NCBI GenBank assembly: GCA_963920525.1
Contig: OY986435.1
Coordinates: 226,145,293 to 226,209,292 of the forward strand
Length of the DNA stretch: 64,000 nt
From: Dichetophora obliterata
Taxonomy: Eukaryota > Arthropoda > Insecta > Diptera > Sciomyzidae
Direction of reading: 5' to 3'
Positions 21,465 to 33,343 of this stretch are shown piece after piece. The translations under genes were made by a program, and so were the position numbers. Position 1 is the first letter of the stretch, and every line of letters begins with the position of its first letter. The notes under the pieces were generated by a model that was not told the DNA's origin, made no database searches, and saw only the letters and a program-made list of their open reading frames with translations.

Positions 21465-21850
21465 ATATACTGTAAATATTGTAAAAATTAAATTTTATAA
21501 TGCAAATATTGTACATAAATTTTTGAGGTTGCAATAACCGTTTATTAAAGTACTTTATTTACATATCTGTAAATATGTAAATACTGTAAATATTGGAAGT
21601 ACATTTAATATTTTTACTTTTCTAGTTTTAAATTGTAAATATTGACTTTATTATATTACTAAGGTTAGTTAAATCCATTCAAAGTGTTTGCCTTACTTGA
21701 TAATTTATCACATTATGTAATAAGTTTTCAATTTATTTTTAAGTTATTACATTCTGTAATAAGATTTTCATTTAGTTTTAAATTATTACATTCTGTAATA
21801 AGATTTTCATTTAGTTTTAAATTATTACATTATGTAATAAGATTTCATTC
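21465..21850. repeat. ~39-bp tandem repeats and TGTAAATAT-rich run
   Basis: At 21705-21850 about four units of TTATTACATTCTGTAATAAG plus a TTTTCATTTAGTTTTAAA tail repeat every ~39 bp. Upstream, TGTAAATATTG recurs irregularly. Each unit contains the palindrome ATTACATTCTGTAAT. Confidence 0.75.
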
Positions 21851-22009
21851 TAGTTTTATATTAAATAATAAGAGCAAGTTTAAAAATTTTTTAATTTCTT
21901 ATTGAATTAGAAGAATAAAATGAGGTTAGTTTTAAAACACCAACAATTTAAAACCGAAACTGCAAAATAAATTGATATATAAGAAAGACATAATTTTGCT
22001 TTAAAATGA

Positions 22010-22165
22010 ATAAGAGATGAATTTATGGCTTTCTTTACTAATTGATTAATTTTATTAATTTATTAAAAAATCCATAAATAAATTCATAATTCATAAAAAG
22101 CTGAATTTATTGCTTCCTTTATTAATTGATTAATTTTATTAATTTATTGAAAAATCTGTTTGCTA
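22010..22165. repeat. ~80-bp direct duplication
   Basis: GCTTTCTTTACTAATTGATT (~22030) and the similar GCTTCCTTTATTAATTGATT (~22108), each followed by AATTTTATTAATTTATT, form two tandem copies. Confidence 0.7.
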
Positions 22166-23442
22166 AAATTAAAAACTTTTTAAATACCTTCAGCAAATAG
22201 ATTTTATACGAAATTTTAATAAAATCCCAAAACACAAAAAAAACAAGGAACTTTATGTCACCATAACAATAACTGTTTAGGGAAGGTAATTAAAATGAAA
22301 AAAATATCTTTAAATATTAATACCATTCTTGGATTATCAAACAAACACAATTAGTTTTATATTTTGGATTTGAAAACACAACAAAATACTTAAATTTTAA
22401 TGTTTCAAACTTTTAGATGGTATTTAATATTTTAAACACTTTCGTACACATTCTGAGTTTGTTTAAAATGAAAAATTTTTCTAAATACCTGCAAAAATTG
22501 ACAGAAATTTGTGTATATATTTTTACATAAAGAAAGTATATACATCTCATATATGTGTATATTAGGGCGGGTTGATTTTTTTATTTGTAAATCGTATAGC
22601 AAAAACATAAACTACATAAAATTCAAAGAAAATTCTCCGAAGAAACCATGTATCTAAAATAAAATCCTAATCCGCGCCTCTCGACTTGAAAATTTATATG
22701 CCCCCTTTTCTACACTCAAAATTTTTTTACATTAAAAAAATATTCACCCAAGTAAAAAAGTTTGTATATAATTTTATATTTAATATTTTTATAAGGAACA
22801 TAGATAAACAAGTCTTATTTTATAATGCAAATAAAAACAAACAAAAGAAGTGTTTTCACTCAAACAATATTTTAGTAATCTTTCAGTAATTTTTAACCAT
22901 AAACAAATTTTGTGCCATTAAAAGAAATAAGGTCTTTAATACATACAAAGAAGCAATTATAGAATACAAAGAAAACTTTACTTATTGCTTATATGTTAAT
23001 TTTGTTAAGTCTTTTTACTCTCCATTCTAGGTACTTTGGCACGACTTTCTATAGTTACTACTATTTGATCTATATTTCTATGGATCAAATAAACTGGATT
23101 AGAGGTCATGTTTTTTTCCTGTTTTAAGAAGTATGTTTTGCATATTTTATTCCAAAAAAAAATTTTTTTTAATTATTCTTTGTTTTTTGCAAATCGCAGT
23201 TTAGGTAAAACGTGTTCTAACTATTTTTCATTTAGAACGCAAATGAGAGGAGATGCAAATTGGGGTTCAACTGCTTTTTTGATAATTGAATACTTTGATT
23301 AGTCTCAAAACAAAACCTGTATTGCATAAACTATAATAAAATAAAACATAATAGCTATATTTAAAAAAAAAAAATTTTAGCGAAAGAGGAAAAAAAAATT
23401 CAAGTCGAGAGGCGCGGATTAGGGTTTGATTTTAGACCTATG

Positions 23443-26400
23443 CACAGTGGCCGGAATACCCCATCTAGCGGCGCTTCAGCGAATTGTTAAAAGTCATAAA
23501 ATAGCAAACTTTATTATTTTTTTTTTGAAAACTTAAACCACAGCGGATTTTTTTGTGTTTTCTTTTTTGTTTTGTTCCCAATATTCGTACAGCTGTGAGC
23601 ATTCAAACTTGACACATTTTTCAGCAAAGTTAACACATGTTTTTGAGCTTGTTTCAAGTGCAATTTTGTTGAGAGGAAAAAATTAAATATTTAATTTGTT
23701 AATAAGATTTGCGATTTTACTTTAATTAAAAGGTATGTATTAAATAAAAAAAAATCTGTTTGTGATCTGTGATTGTATGTTTTAGTGCTTAACAGTTGAA
23801 AAATAAAATGTCCTTTGTGAAAGTGTTTTTAGATATGAAATCCAATTTTGTGTGGAATAAAAGTAAGGTGGATTGGACTGGATTGGGTTCACTGTTTGCT
23901 TAATTTGTTTAAATTGGTTGTTATCTATGTCAACTTTATATATAGGCTGCTAGTTTTTGCAAACTTTTTATTTTTTTCGGTTTTTAGTTACAATGGCAGA
24001 ATCTAAACGCACTCTTTTTTTAATATGGCATAGTGAACCAGTGCCAACAAACAAATTTTTAATGGTTGAAAATCATGTATTCGCTAATATCATTGATCGC
24101 TCGAAATATAGCGAAGAGCAATACCGACAAATTCAAAAACAATTAAGAAATTTTATGAGCCAACTTGTACAAAAGTGGAAAGAAAGTCATAGAGTTTTGG
24201 CAGTGTTCGAAAAGCGAAATAAGATCTGGTTGGATGAAGACATTATTTTCCCTAATCCAGCCGTTGCCCAACGTAATGAGAAACCTTTTTCAGAGTGCAC
24301 AAGGAAGACTCAAATAAAAAAAATTGCATCAATTGTCAATGAAACACCGAACGAAGAGTTAATGGTAGCAACGAGCGTGAGTCTTTACAAGGCTGGAAAA
24401 AGAAGCGCTTCACAGGTTGTTTCAAAGTTACGTTCAGAATCTGGAATAGCTCCAAAAATGCTTAAATCTGTGGACTCTGAAGCAAAAACCAATATTCCGT
24501 ATACACCTGAGGAAGCTTTAGCTCTTTATATTGATGGTGGATACTCAAAAATGTCATACAGAGATATGCAATCTGGTGCCAAAAAACGAAACGCCAATAT
24601 TTATCCAAGCTACGATGTAAGCTACGATATTTTGGCTAAAAACTAAAAGGGAGTGTTACCCCAGTGACATACACGTAACTGAACGTTCAGCTGAAGTTGG
24701 CTTGCAAAGTCTCGTAGATCATACTATTGCACGTATAATGCAAGGCTTTTCAACAGCTTTTGAGGATCTCATGATTGTAGGCAATAATAACGATTGCATA
24801 AAAGCAATATTTAAATGGGGCTGTGACGGTAGCAGTGGGCACTCTACTTATCGTCAACGTTTCAGTGTTTCTGATACTGGAACAATTGATGAGCATTTAT
24901 TTGCTGTATGTATTGTTCCTTTACAAATTAAAAAAGGACCCGCAATACTATGGCAAAATAACAGGCCTTCTTCAACTCGGTTCTGCAGACCCATTAAAAT
25001 AATTTTTGAAAAGAGTCAGCGGATTTAGTGAGGGCTGAGATAGAAAATGTAAAAAGACAAATTGCACAAATTCCGCCGACAAAATTAAGTTCTTTTGAAG
25101 TAACACACGAATTTCATTTGACCATGATCGATGGAAAAGTGTTTAATACCATAGCGGAGTCATCATCACTGGCTTGTGGTATTTGTGGTGCGACACCAAA
25201 ATTGATGAACAATCTAAATTTGGTTCAATTGAGGCAGCCACAAAACCACTTGTACGAATATGGATTGTCGACACTTCATGCTTGGATACGGTGCTTCGAG
25301 TGTATAATTCATATCGCCTACAGAATACCTATAAAAACTTAGCAAATACGTGGAGAAAATAAAGAAATTGCTGAACAAACCAAAAGAAAAATTCAACTTG
25401 AACTAAGAAAAGAATTGGGTATTTTGGTGGACATTCCAACGACGGGTTCGGGGAATAAAAACACTGGGAATACAGCCAGAATGTTTTTCGAGCAGCCAAC
25501 CATGGCCTCTATAGTAACTGGAGTAAAAATGGAACTTATAAAAAGGTTTGGTATAATATTGCGTACAATGGCATGTGGGTATGCAGTTAACGTAGAGGCT
25601 TTTCGCATATATGCCTGGGAAACAGCAAAAATATTTGTTTCCGAATACCCTTGGTTTTATATGCCTCAATCTGTTCATAAAATATTAATACATGGAGCAG
25701 ATATTATTGACAAAGTTTCGCTACCAATAGGAATAATGTCAGAAGAGGCACTTGAGGCAAGAAATAAAGATTTTCGCACTTATAGGCTGAACCACACGCG
25801 AAAAGACACGAGATTGCACACAATGGAAGACTTACTGCACGCTCTATTGGTTTCGTCGGATCCTTTTATTACATCTAAATCTAAAAGCACCTCGAAATAC
25901 TCGAAAAAACACATCGAAATAGATGCTGGGGTCAAGCAGCTTCTTTTAAATATGAATGATATAACTGGCGACCTTAATTCTGAAAGCTCCGACTCTGAAT
26001 AGTTTTTTTCATTTGCACCTTAGATTCATCTAGCAGTTCCGAAACGGAATAAAACACTTTTATTACTATTATTATTACTACATTTGTTTTTTTTTAATTA
26101 TGATAAAATTTTTGTTATGAAAACAACTTAAATATATGAAGACTGTATATGGCCAAAAATAGTTATTTCAACAGAAAAAAAATAAAAACAAAATAAATAA
26201 ATAAAAAAAAAATGTTTTTAATATTAAAGTTTAATATATTTTCAGCCCAAAGGAATGTGAAACAATAAATATTTTAACTTTACGATGTTTTCCTGAATAA
26301 AATAAAAAAAGTATAAAATATGAAAAAAAGTTGCAACTTTCACAAAAAAAAAAATAATATAAATATATTTTTAAAAATTTTTTTTTTTGCTTAGCATTGT

Positions 26401-26506
26401 AGCTTAATCTGTTTTCAACTAAAAAAAAGCATTACACAAACAAACAAAATTTTTCCCTAAGCGCTATTAATTAAACGCCGCTAAATGAGCCTTTTCGGCC
26501 ACTGTG
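23443..26506 (+). mobile_element. Transib transposon, 3,064 bp, RAG-like ends
   Basis: Ends are CACAGTGGCCG (23443) and CGGCCACTGTG (ending 26506). Imperfect inverted homology extends ~36 bp (TAGCGGCGCTT against AACGCCGCTA). A perfect 5-bp duplication CTATG flanks it (23438-23442, 26507-26511). Five-bp duplications and CACWRTG termini, matching the heptamer CACAGTG of V(D)J signals, define Transib, the relatives of the RAG1 core. It encodes a broken transposase on the + strand. Confidence 0.92.
23993..26002 (+). pseudogene. Transib transposase (RAG1-core relative), frameshifted
   Basis: The first open part starts at MAESKR (23993), after a TTTTTAG that could be an intron acceptor, and runs to 24646. 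The frame shifts near 24640-24650, and again near 25010. A TAG interrupts at 25340-25342. The last part reads on to 26002. Family landmarks are FKWGCDGSSGHSTYRQ (~24810-24860; its Asp is the likely first catalytic acid), the zinc-ligand-like CGICGA (~25180), LHAWIRCFECIIHIAYR (~25275-25325), TGNTARMFFEQP and the C-terminal LHTMEDLLHALLVSSDP (~25815-25865). About 670 codons in all, near the usual Transib length. Few lesions suggest moderate age. Confidence 0.88.
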
Positions 26507-26639
26507 CTATGGTTTCTTCGGAGAATTTTCTTAGAATCTTATGTAAATTAAGTTTTTGCTATACGATTTTTCATTTTTTTTTTCATCCATACAAATCAAC
26601 CCGCCCTAGTGTATATACTATGTAGCTTAAAAATCATTT

Positions 26640-27190
26640 AAATCAATTTATAATAATTTGAAAAGAGGAAAATTGGTAAATTCATTTAATTTACCAAATC
26701 CAATGTAGCTAAAAATTTTAATTGAAATCATGTAAATCAATTTATCATAATTTAAATAGCTGGAAATTGGTCAATTCATTTAATTTGCCAAATGCAATGT
26801 AGCTAAAAAATTTAGCTTTAAATTAAAAAATTTCTTAAATACATTGTACCTGCAAGAACTAAAAGAAATTTGTAGGTCATGTAAAAATATTATCATAATT
26901 TAAATAGCTGGAAATTGGTAAATTCATTTAATTTACCAAATCCAATCTAGTTAAAAAATTTTGCTTTAAATTAAAAAAATTCCTAAATTCATAGTAACTG
27001 GAAATTGGTAAAAAATTTAGCTTCAAATGAAAAAATTTGCTGAATTCATAGTACCTGCAAATTGGTAAAAAAAGTAGCTTCAAATTAAAAAATTTCTTAA
27101 CCGCAAGAATTAAAATAAATTTATAGGTAAAGGGGGGCATAAAAATGTTCTCATAATTCAAAAAGATTGAAATTGGTAAATTCATTCAAT
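26640..27190. repeat. AT-rich tandem repeats
   Basis: A block GAAATTGGTAAATTCATTTA plus ATTTACCAAATCCAATGTAG recurs about five times with variable spacing (26665, 26760, 26910, 27000, 27165). It alternates with AAAAAATTTAGCTTTAAATT. Non-coding. Confidence 0.65.
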
Positions 27191-27199
27191 TTCAAATCC

Positions 27200-29300
27200 T
27201 AATCAAGCTAAAAAATGTAAAAAATCATATGAGTTCAAGATTCTTATAGGAAACAAAAAAAGTCATACCAAAGCGAAAAGAAACAATAGCAAACTGTTTT
27301 CTTTTCGCTTCATCACATGCTTTCTATTTACTATTTCTTCGCACTCACATCCACTTTCGCCCAATGTCCGCTGACCAGAAATAAGAACTGACAACTCTTT
27401 ACTACTCTTTGGTCAAACTTTGTTTGACGATATGTAATAAAATAAGAGCATGCATGTAATTATTTGAATGTTCAACATATTCCTTTATCACAACTTAAAG
27501 ATTAAAGTGTTAAAACACTCAATCCATACATTATTTTTCTTGTTTGCAAACGAAGTTCCAGCAGAAAAAAGCAGAAAGAGAAGAAGATCGATCCATTTTT
27601 AAATCTCACCATGAATAGCAGCTGTTTGAGTAAAAGCAAATTTTTCAAAAATGTTGACAAATACAACAACTGAAGAAATTGCCAAACTTTAAAGGCATAA
27701 ATATACCAATATAAGCCGAATTAATAATAAGTTTTGGTTTCAAACATCTTATTGCAACCTAACTTAAGTATTTACATACTAACAAACAGATTATATGCAT
27801 TAATTTCAGGAGTTGCCATGTGATTTCTTTGTGAGCTTGCAGCCGATTAAGAACAAGAGTGACGATCACTGTTGATTTTTTTATGCACAAATACATGCAA
27901 ACATTTTTGAGGTTATTTTTTGTAATTTTCCTATCTTGTTATCTTTGCTGTCTGTATTTGTGACGATTGCTTTGGAAAAATACGATGATGCAAACCAATG
28001 ATTTACCCTCTACCAAAATCGTTCAACGCGCCAAAAGAAGTTTTCACTTCAAAAAAATTTGTCTGAGAAACCAACTTCAGTGAGCATTATTTTTCGACTT
28101 GAATTTTATAAAAATGTTTATTAAGAGTTTAATTGATGTAGTTTAAACATTCCCAGATATTTCATTTCCATTAATTTGCCTGTGAATGGAAAGGACAAAT
28201 AAATGATAGTTCCAAGTTTTTAAATAATGAAACAAATTTTGTTAAGTTAATATTTTTTGTATTCTTGTTTTCGTTTGTGTGCGTTTTCTACATTTTCTTG
28301 GTTTAATTTTTGTATTTATTGCATACATCAGGTTTCTGAAAAATATTTGTTTGTTACTGTTACCACAATTAGCAGCTGCATACTTCCTTTTTCAATTTTA
28401 AGATAAAAACTCGCAAATATACTTCGATATAAACACAATTAAATAAAACACAACCAATCGCAGTACGTTTCTCAAAGAAATAAAATATTGTGACGTAGTC
28501 AACTGAACAGCTGGTTCTCAAACTCGATTAGCAGAAGTACCGGACCTGCGCAAAGCGTAATCTCTTATTCTATCATTCTTGATGTTCTCCGATCGGTCGC
28601 CATCTTAGGTATCGAAAAAATTGTATGCTACTTTGGTTGAGCTACTGATGCTCTTTTCATTTTGACAGCTAAAAAAACATGGCTGCAAATTGTTTATTGT
28701 TGCTGAAGTTGTGCTGTGAAGTGAAAATAGATAATTATTAATTATTAGAAGATTATTCTTCAATACAGCTGTTAATTAATGATTTCTTGTGTGAAACGAA
28801 TGCACAATAGTATAAACAAATTTTAAATATTAAAAAAACAACGAATGGCGAACAGCTGTTTGCCGTTTGACGTTTCGCAAAAAACCCATTCAGCAGAAAG
28901 TATCACTCTAGGCTACTTCGCTACCTGAGCACTTTTTCGGCTGGAATTCGGACATTGCTCTAAACGGCCGAGGCAGTGCCAAGGTATGCATGTGAACTGA
29001 TTGACGTCTTCAAAATTATAGTTACCTGTTACTGTACCGTCGCACAGTAGACTGAGCCCATACAGAAGATGGACATTAATAGAAGGAGTGAACCGATCTT
29101 CATGAAATTTTCCATTTTAGTTAATTTGGGGTCGCTAATTTCAAAAATAAAATCAAATTTAATGCAAAGCTTCTATATTGTATAGAAATATAGAAACTCT
29201 ACAAATTTCACAAAAAGTACTTTTTGTTTAATGCCTAATTTTTCTTCTTTTCAAAACTGCATTTTTTTAAAAGGTTTTTAGTTTTCAAGATATAATTTTT
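27200..29300. other. No gene recognised
   Basis: Mostly AT-rich. 27975-28052 is an inverted match to 41258-41340 (CTCTACCAAAATCGTTCAAC and neighbours), so it is a dispersed repeat. A short stretch near 28558-28595 (TCTTATTCTATCATTCTTG) resembles the complement of 20765-20795. A GC-richer patch at 28880-29090 shows no exon. Confidence 0.4.
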
Positions 29301-29494
29301 TTTAGTGAGCGCACTTTTACGATTACAAAATGCTATTTGACATAAATTATACTATACCTTAGCTGTTTGATAAATAACTTCAAGCAATTATTAATAATTT
29401 TGACTAAATTTTCTTCTTTATTGTTTTATTTTTCTATGTTAAATTCAATGCTGCTGGGGTAGATGGAATATCTATAAAGTTTATTAAATTAATA

Positions 29495-30385
29495 GGGGTA
29501 TTCACGATTCAGTGCTCTTGCCAGTGCAGTTGAGGACTTGATGACTTGATGACTTGAGGACTTGTGCACTTTACAAAAACAAAATACACGTACATGAAAT
29601 CACCATTTTTTGACATCAAACGGCCAGGGAACAATTGCTTCAAAAAATCGATTGTAGTGCGGCTTGTGTGTGGTCGCGCGCCGTCTTGTTGAAACCAGTA
29701 GTGCCTGATACGCTTTCGACGAACGATTGGCATGAAAAAATTGTTTATCATATCGCGATAACGCTCCTGATTGACAGTAACTCTGTGGCCATTATCATCT
29801 TCGAAAAAGAACGGCCCAATGAGCATTTTAGCACAAACGCCGCACCAAACGGTGACTTTTGCATCGTGAAGAGGTACCTCTTGAATCTCTTGTGGATTTT
29901 CAGTGGCATAAATACGGAAATTTTGTTTGTTTACCGTTCCGTTCAACTGAAAATGAGCTTCATCGCTCATTTTTTGAAAGCACGTTGAGTTTTCACTATT
30001 GACTTGTTTTGTTGAATGTAAATTTCAACAATTTTAGAGCGTTCGCGTGGCGTGTACTGTTCCATTGTAAACATTTGCTTGGAATGACGCTTCAAACGCG
30101 GTATGTCATTAGTCGATTTGGCATCACTGCGGAAAGTTAGTGTTGCCAGATGGGCGCTTCGAATATGGGCAACCCTGTACATCAAAAATCTGCACAAGTG
30201 CTTTTCTACTGTAGCCTAAAACTTGAGCACTTTAGGACTTGAGCAGTTGTGAACTTGTGCACATTGAAAATTTTGACAGCTTTGAAAAATTGACAGCGGT
30301 GTGTTTACGAAAACCTAACTGCACAATTGCACAAGTCTTCAAATCCTTAACTGCACAGGCAAGTGCACTGAATCGTGAATACCCT
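29495..30385. mobile_element. Mariner-related element, internally deleted
   Basis: Inverted ends GGGGTATTCACGATTCAGTG (29495) and CACTGAATCGTGAATACCC (to ~30384) have TA flanks at 29493-29494 and 30386-30387. Just inside the left end, GACTTGATGACTTGATGACT-type repeats of ACTTG occur. ACTTG words also crowd the right end (30225-30350). It carries a truncated transposase on the minus strand. Confidence 0.85.
29509..30074 (-). pseudogene. IS630/Tc1/mariner transposase remnant
   Basis: The minus strand reads MEQYTPRERSKIVEIYIQQN (30065 down), a helix-turn-helix start. It then jumps from TQRAF directly to SDEAHFQLNG, which holds the first catalytic Asp. VWCGVCAKMLIGPFFFED, NQERYRDMINNFF and WFQQDGARPHTS (second Asp) follow. 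The reading is lost after LMSKNGDF, before the third Asp. The DNA-binding/linker middle and the C-terminus are missing, so it is inactive. The same protein group is seen at 62174-63211. Confidence 0.85.
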
Positions 30386-30991
30386 TAATATTGTCTTTTG
30401 TTATCAGTCCGCTTACCCATAGCATCAATCATAGCTTCAATTTAAGCTATACTTTGATGATATGGTAGCATCATGCTACCCTAAAATTTGGAAAGTGGCG
30501 ACTATAATACCTTTAGCTAAAATAACGCATGCTTGGCAACCATGTGATTTTCGACCAAAAAGTCTGCTGTCTTCCTTGTCTAAAGTTTTTGAATCACTCA
30601 TGGCTGAGCAGATCTCTAGTCACATCAGAACCTTTGGCCTAATGTCTTTTATCCAGTCTAGTTTTTGTCCTAACCACAACTGTTCGACTGCTGTGGTCAA
30701 AATACTCAATGATATAAGAGTTCCGTATGATATGGGTCACTTAACTTTACTTTGTTTGCTAGACTTCTTCAAAGCATTCGACTCAGTCAACCATTAAATT
30801 TTAGGTGATTAACTTTAGGGCTCGTCCATAAACTACGTTACCAACTTAGGGGGGAAGGGTTTTGAAATGCACTACGATAAGTAACGGTAGGGGGGGGGGG
30901 AGGTGTTTAGATATTGTAACGTTACCAAAAATTAAAAAAATCGACGAAAAACCTCTAATTAATAACACAATCATTTCAACAATTTTTAACC

Positions 30992-31231
30992 TTACATGTT
31001 TATGTTTAATCGTCTAAATTGATGGTTAACTTTTGTTTCAACGATTTCTTCCACCGCCTTTTCCCTCGACACAGGAACCTTTTGGTATTCCTTCACCATC
31101 TCAGCACACGTCTGAAAAATTTGGGTCTTTGCTTTTGCGACAGGCTTTGACGTTAAGGCCTGAATGTTCTTGATCAAAGGAGATACCGTATGACATGTAC
31201 TGTCCTTCTCAGAAAGAAGAAATCGGTTCAA
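30992..31231 (-). pseudogene. Unidentified coding relic in TIR element
   Basis: A 79-codon minus-strand frame, Lys/Glu-rich and helical in look (TQIFQTCAEMVKEYQKVP, EKAVEEIVETKV). No known domain recognised. It may be a piece of an element protein or captured host exon. It ends close to the left G-rich terminus. Confidence 0.3.
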
Positions 31232-31352
31232 GGTCGTGTCCTACCTGCGGCTTGTATTTCGTTTTTAAAACTTCTATGAATTGTCATAAGTTTGTATTAT
31301 ATCGTTTACAATAAATCGCAATAAAAAATACTATTTAAATAAATCAATTTTC

Positions 31353-31607
31353 AGAAAGCATTTACACAAAAACACAGAACTTGGTGCAGCTCGGATGCAG
31401 CCTTTAAGGGTACTCTGTCAAAGACCAGGTGAATTTCTTTGCGTTAGAAATGAGGATTCACCTGAATGGGTCGACGTAGAATCCGATGAAAAATTCTATT
31501 TTGAAGAATCCTCAACAAAGCTACCAGCTTCTTCTATCCCAGTGATTGAGAGCATCGAATCTTGGATCGCAGATGGAATAGCTTTTACAGATGATATTAG
31601 TTATTGA
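31353..31607 (+). pseudogene. Acidic coding relic in TIR element
   Basis: After a TTTTCAG acceptor-like site (~31347-31353), an open stretch reaches a TGA at 31605. It includes QRPGEFLCVRNEDSPEWVDV and ends ESWIADGIAFTDDISY. The C-terminus is strongly acidic. It looks coding by composition, but I cannot assign a family. It could be a terminal exon carried by the element. Confidence 0.35.
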
Positions 31608-32879
31608 TTGTTCCTTTAATGTATCTAATCATACTAGTCACTAATACTAGTGAAAATTGTCAGAGCTAGTCAAAATATATAATCATTCGAATGAATTAAT
31701 TTCATATGTCACGTTACTTTATGGGGGGGAGGGGTTTTGAAAAGCACTACGAAAAGTAACGCAGGGGGAGGGGGGGTAAAAAAACTGGAAAATCAGTAAC
31801 GTAGTTTATGGACGACCCCTTAGCTTCTCTGATACTGCTGTACGTCTACTAAAAAGCTACCTTGCTGATAGGTCTCAAAGGGTCAAAGTTGGGATAAATG
31901 TTTCGACATTTTAAAGTATAACTAGTGGAGTACCTCAAGACTCAGTACTTGGCCCATTGTTATTTTCAATGTTTATTAACGACACTTTTAGCAAATTTAG
32001 CCACGTAATATTGCATGTGTATGCTGATAATTTTTAGGTTCAGACCAATCAGTTTTTCAGAAGATCTTTGTGCTAGAGTTAAGGAGGATTTAATTAAAGT
32101 AGCTGAGTGGTATCTTTAAAAACTTACTATCTATAGTAAGGACTATCTATCCTCAATAATGTTGGGCTTAAAATGTTTAGCAAAGTAACCAACCTTGGGT
32201 ACATACATAATAAACTCTTCTCTGTCATGTGAGGATCACAGTAATACTTGCGTTGGGAAATTGTATTATATGCCACGCAGCTTTGTGCCCATTGAAATAA
32301 GGATTAAACTGGTTTTGCAGCTCCTGATGCCAATAAGAAAATACTCGGTAGTAATATACTCAAAGCTTGACTCGCGGTAGGCGCATAAGCTCTTGGTTGC
32401 ATTTAACAATGCGGCCCGTTACGTTTTCGGCCTTAGAAGTTAGACCATGTAAGTATTTTCTCTAAGCAATTACTTGGATGAGGTCTTCTTAGTCATTTCA
32501 AAGCAAGAAATTGCATTTTACTGCAAAAAATTATTCCTTCACAAAGTCCTGGTTACTTGTTTGAAAACTCTCATTTTTAGATCAAGTAGAAAGCTTAATA
32601 TTTTAATCCCTCTACATAATTTTCTCACACCAGTAGATTGTTCTTCGTGAGCGCAATCAGATCTTGGAACTCATTAGCTACGACCATACAATTTGTTTCC
32701 AATTGGAACACCTTTAAGCATTTAGTTTATGAGCATTTTTGTATATTCTTCACTCTTATATGACCATTCTTCTCTATTTTTTCCCCTATTCTATCTTAAT
32801 CCTTCAAATGATTAGTTTTTATGTTTAATGTTTAATTGTTTTTTAAACTTATTTTATTAAAAGACATTTAAAAGAGTTT

Positions 32880-33185
32880 TTCTTATTTGCCAACAATTAA
32901 TCTCAATAAATTAGAAATTACAAATACTGCTCCGGACTTCAAACCTTCACCTGATGAGAGAATTTCGGTCATCCTTTTTGCCATAGAATATCTCGAATTC
33001 CTCACTATTACGCCCTTCCTGCTCCCTCTTTTCGCATCTGAAAAGGCGTATCTTTCTTTCTCTTTTCGCGGCAGCTTCTTCGCAGGGCTCTAGTTAGAGC
33101 TGACTGCAGCGTTCCTTTGGTTTCTACATAGCGGGCGCCTCCAGTGCGTGCGCTTATGAAATGGGAAGTGTGCGCAGTAGAGATG
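32880..33185. other. GC-richer gap, nothing recognised
   Basis: Compositionally distinct from its AT-rich surroundings (CGCGGCAGCTTCTTCGCAGG, ~33067). No motif supports a gene. Confidence 0.4.
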
Positions 33186-33189
33186 AGCG

Positions 33190-33339
33190 AGTGAGTTATT
33201 TTGACTCACGATCACGCAGGCTCATGCACGCTCACGATGTGTTCTTTTTTAATTACGCAAGCTCACTGTGAAAATAATTTCTTTGACTGACGTAACGCAC
33301 GCTGACGATGTGTTTTCTTCTAATCACGAATGCTCACTA
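33190..33339. repeat. Array of GACTCACGATCACGCA-type units
   Basis: Units built of TTGACTCACGATCACGCA, GCACGCTCACGATGTGTTCT and GAATGCTCACT repeat at ~60-70 bp. The array resumes at 35805-35900 beyond the piggyBac, so piggyBac landed inside it. Confidence 0.65.
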
Positions 33340-33343
33340 TTAA

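Larger units (their letters stand above)
22565..26606. mobile_element. Long-TIR element split by the Transib
   Basis: Termini GGGCGGGTTGATT (22565) and AATCAACCCGCCC (ending 26606) are flanked by TA. The left arm continues through CTCCGAAGAAACCATG and AATCCGCGCCTCTCGACTTG (~22633-22690). Its mirror image is divided between 23400-23442 (CAAGTCGAGAGGCGCGGATT) and 26507-26580 (GGTTTCTTCGGAG). Removing 23443-26506 and one CTATG restores a ~125-140-bp inverted arm, so the Transib jumped into the right arm. The remaining core (~22690-23400) has no recognised protein. Confidence 0.85.
30818..31819. mobile_element. TIR element with TTA duplication and G-rich subterminal blocks
   Basis: GGGCTCGTCCATAAACTACG (30818) mirrors CGTAGTTTATGGACGACCCC (ending 31819), with TTA at 30815-30817 and 31820-31822. 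Both ends then carry TTTTGAAA(T/A)GCACTACGA next to runs of 8-13 G (30890, 31725, 31765). Duplication length suggests a Harbinger-type element, though other superfamilies use similar termini. Two open stretches inside are listed separately. Confidence 0.75.
29400..32870 (+). pseudogene. Decayed LINE RT, split by two transposons
   Basis: Reading across the insertions gives NAAGVDGISIKFIKL (29445-29492), then from 30388 SFVISPLTHSINHSF, KVATIIPLAKITHAW, FRPKSLLSSLSKVFESLM, LLCLLDFFKAFDSVNH (to ~30796). After the second insertion (31820) come KSYLADRSQRVKVG, SGVPQDSVLGPLLFSMFIND, HVYADNF (YADD changed), RVKEDLIKVAEWYL and AFNNAARYVFGL. This is the block order of a jockey-superfamily RT. Stops and frameshifts are frequent. 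The first insertion lies at a TA, the second at a TTA, both in coding sequence. Confidence 0.8.

Noticed and set aside
25174..25396. Alternative frames over the Transib coding region as genes
   Set aside because: The recognisable transposase blocks (CGICGA, LHAWIRCFEC) lie in another frame across the same bases.
28680..28733. ATGGCTGCAAATTG start as a gene
   Set aside because: Good start context but a stop after 16 codons, no donor and no motif.
29520..29565. GACTTG repeats as a telomere-like sequence
   Set aside because: They are confined to the subterminal part of one TA-flanked element and mirrored at its other end.
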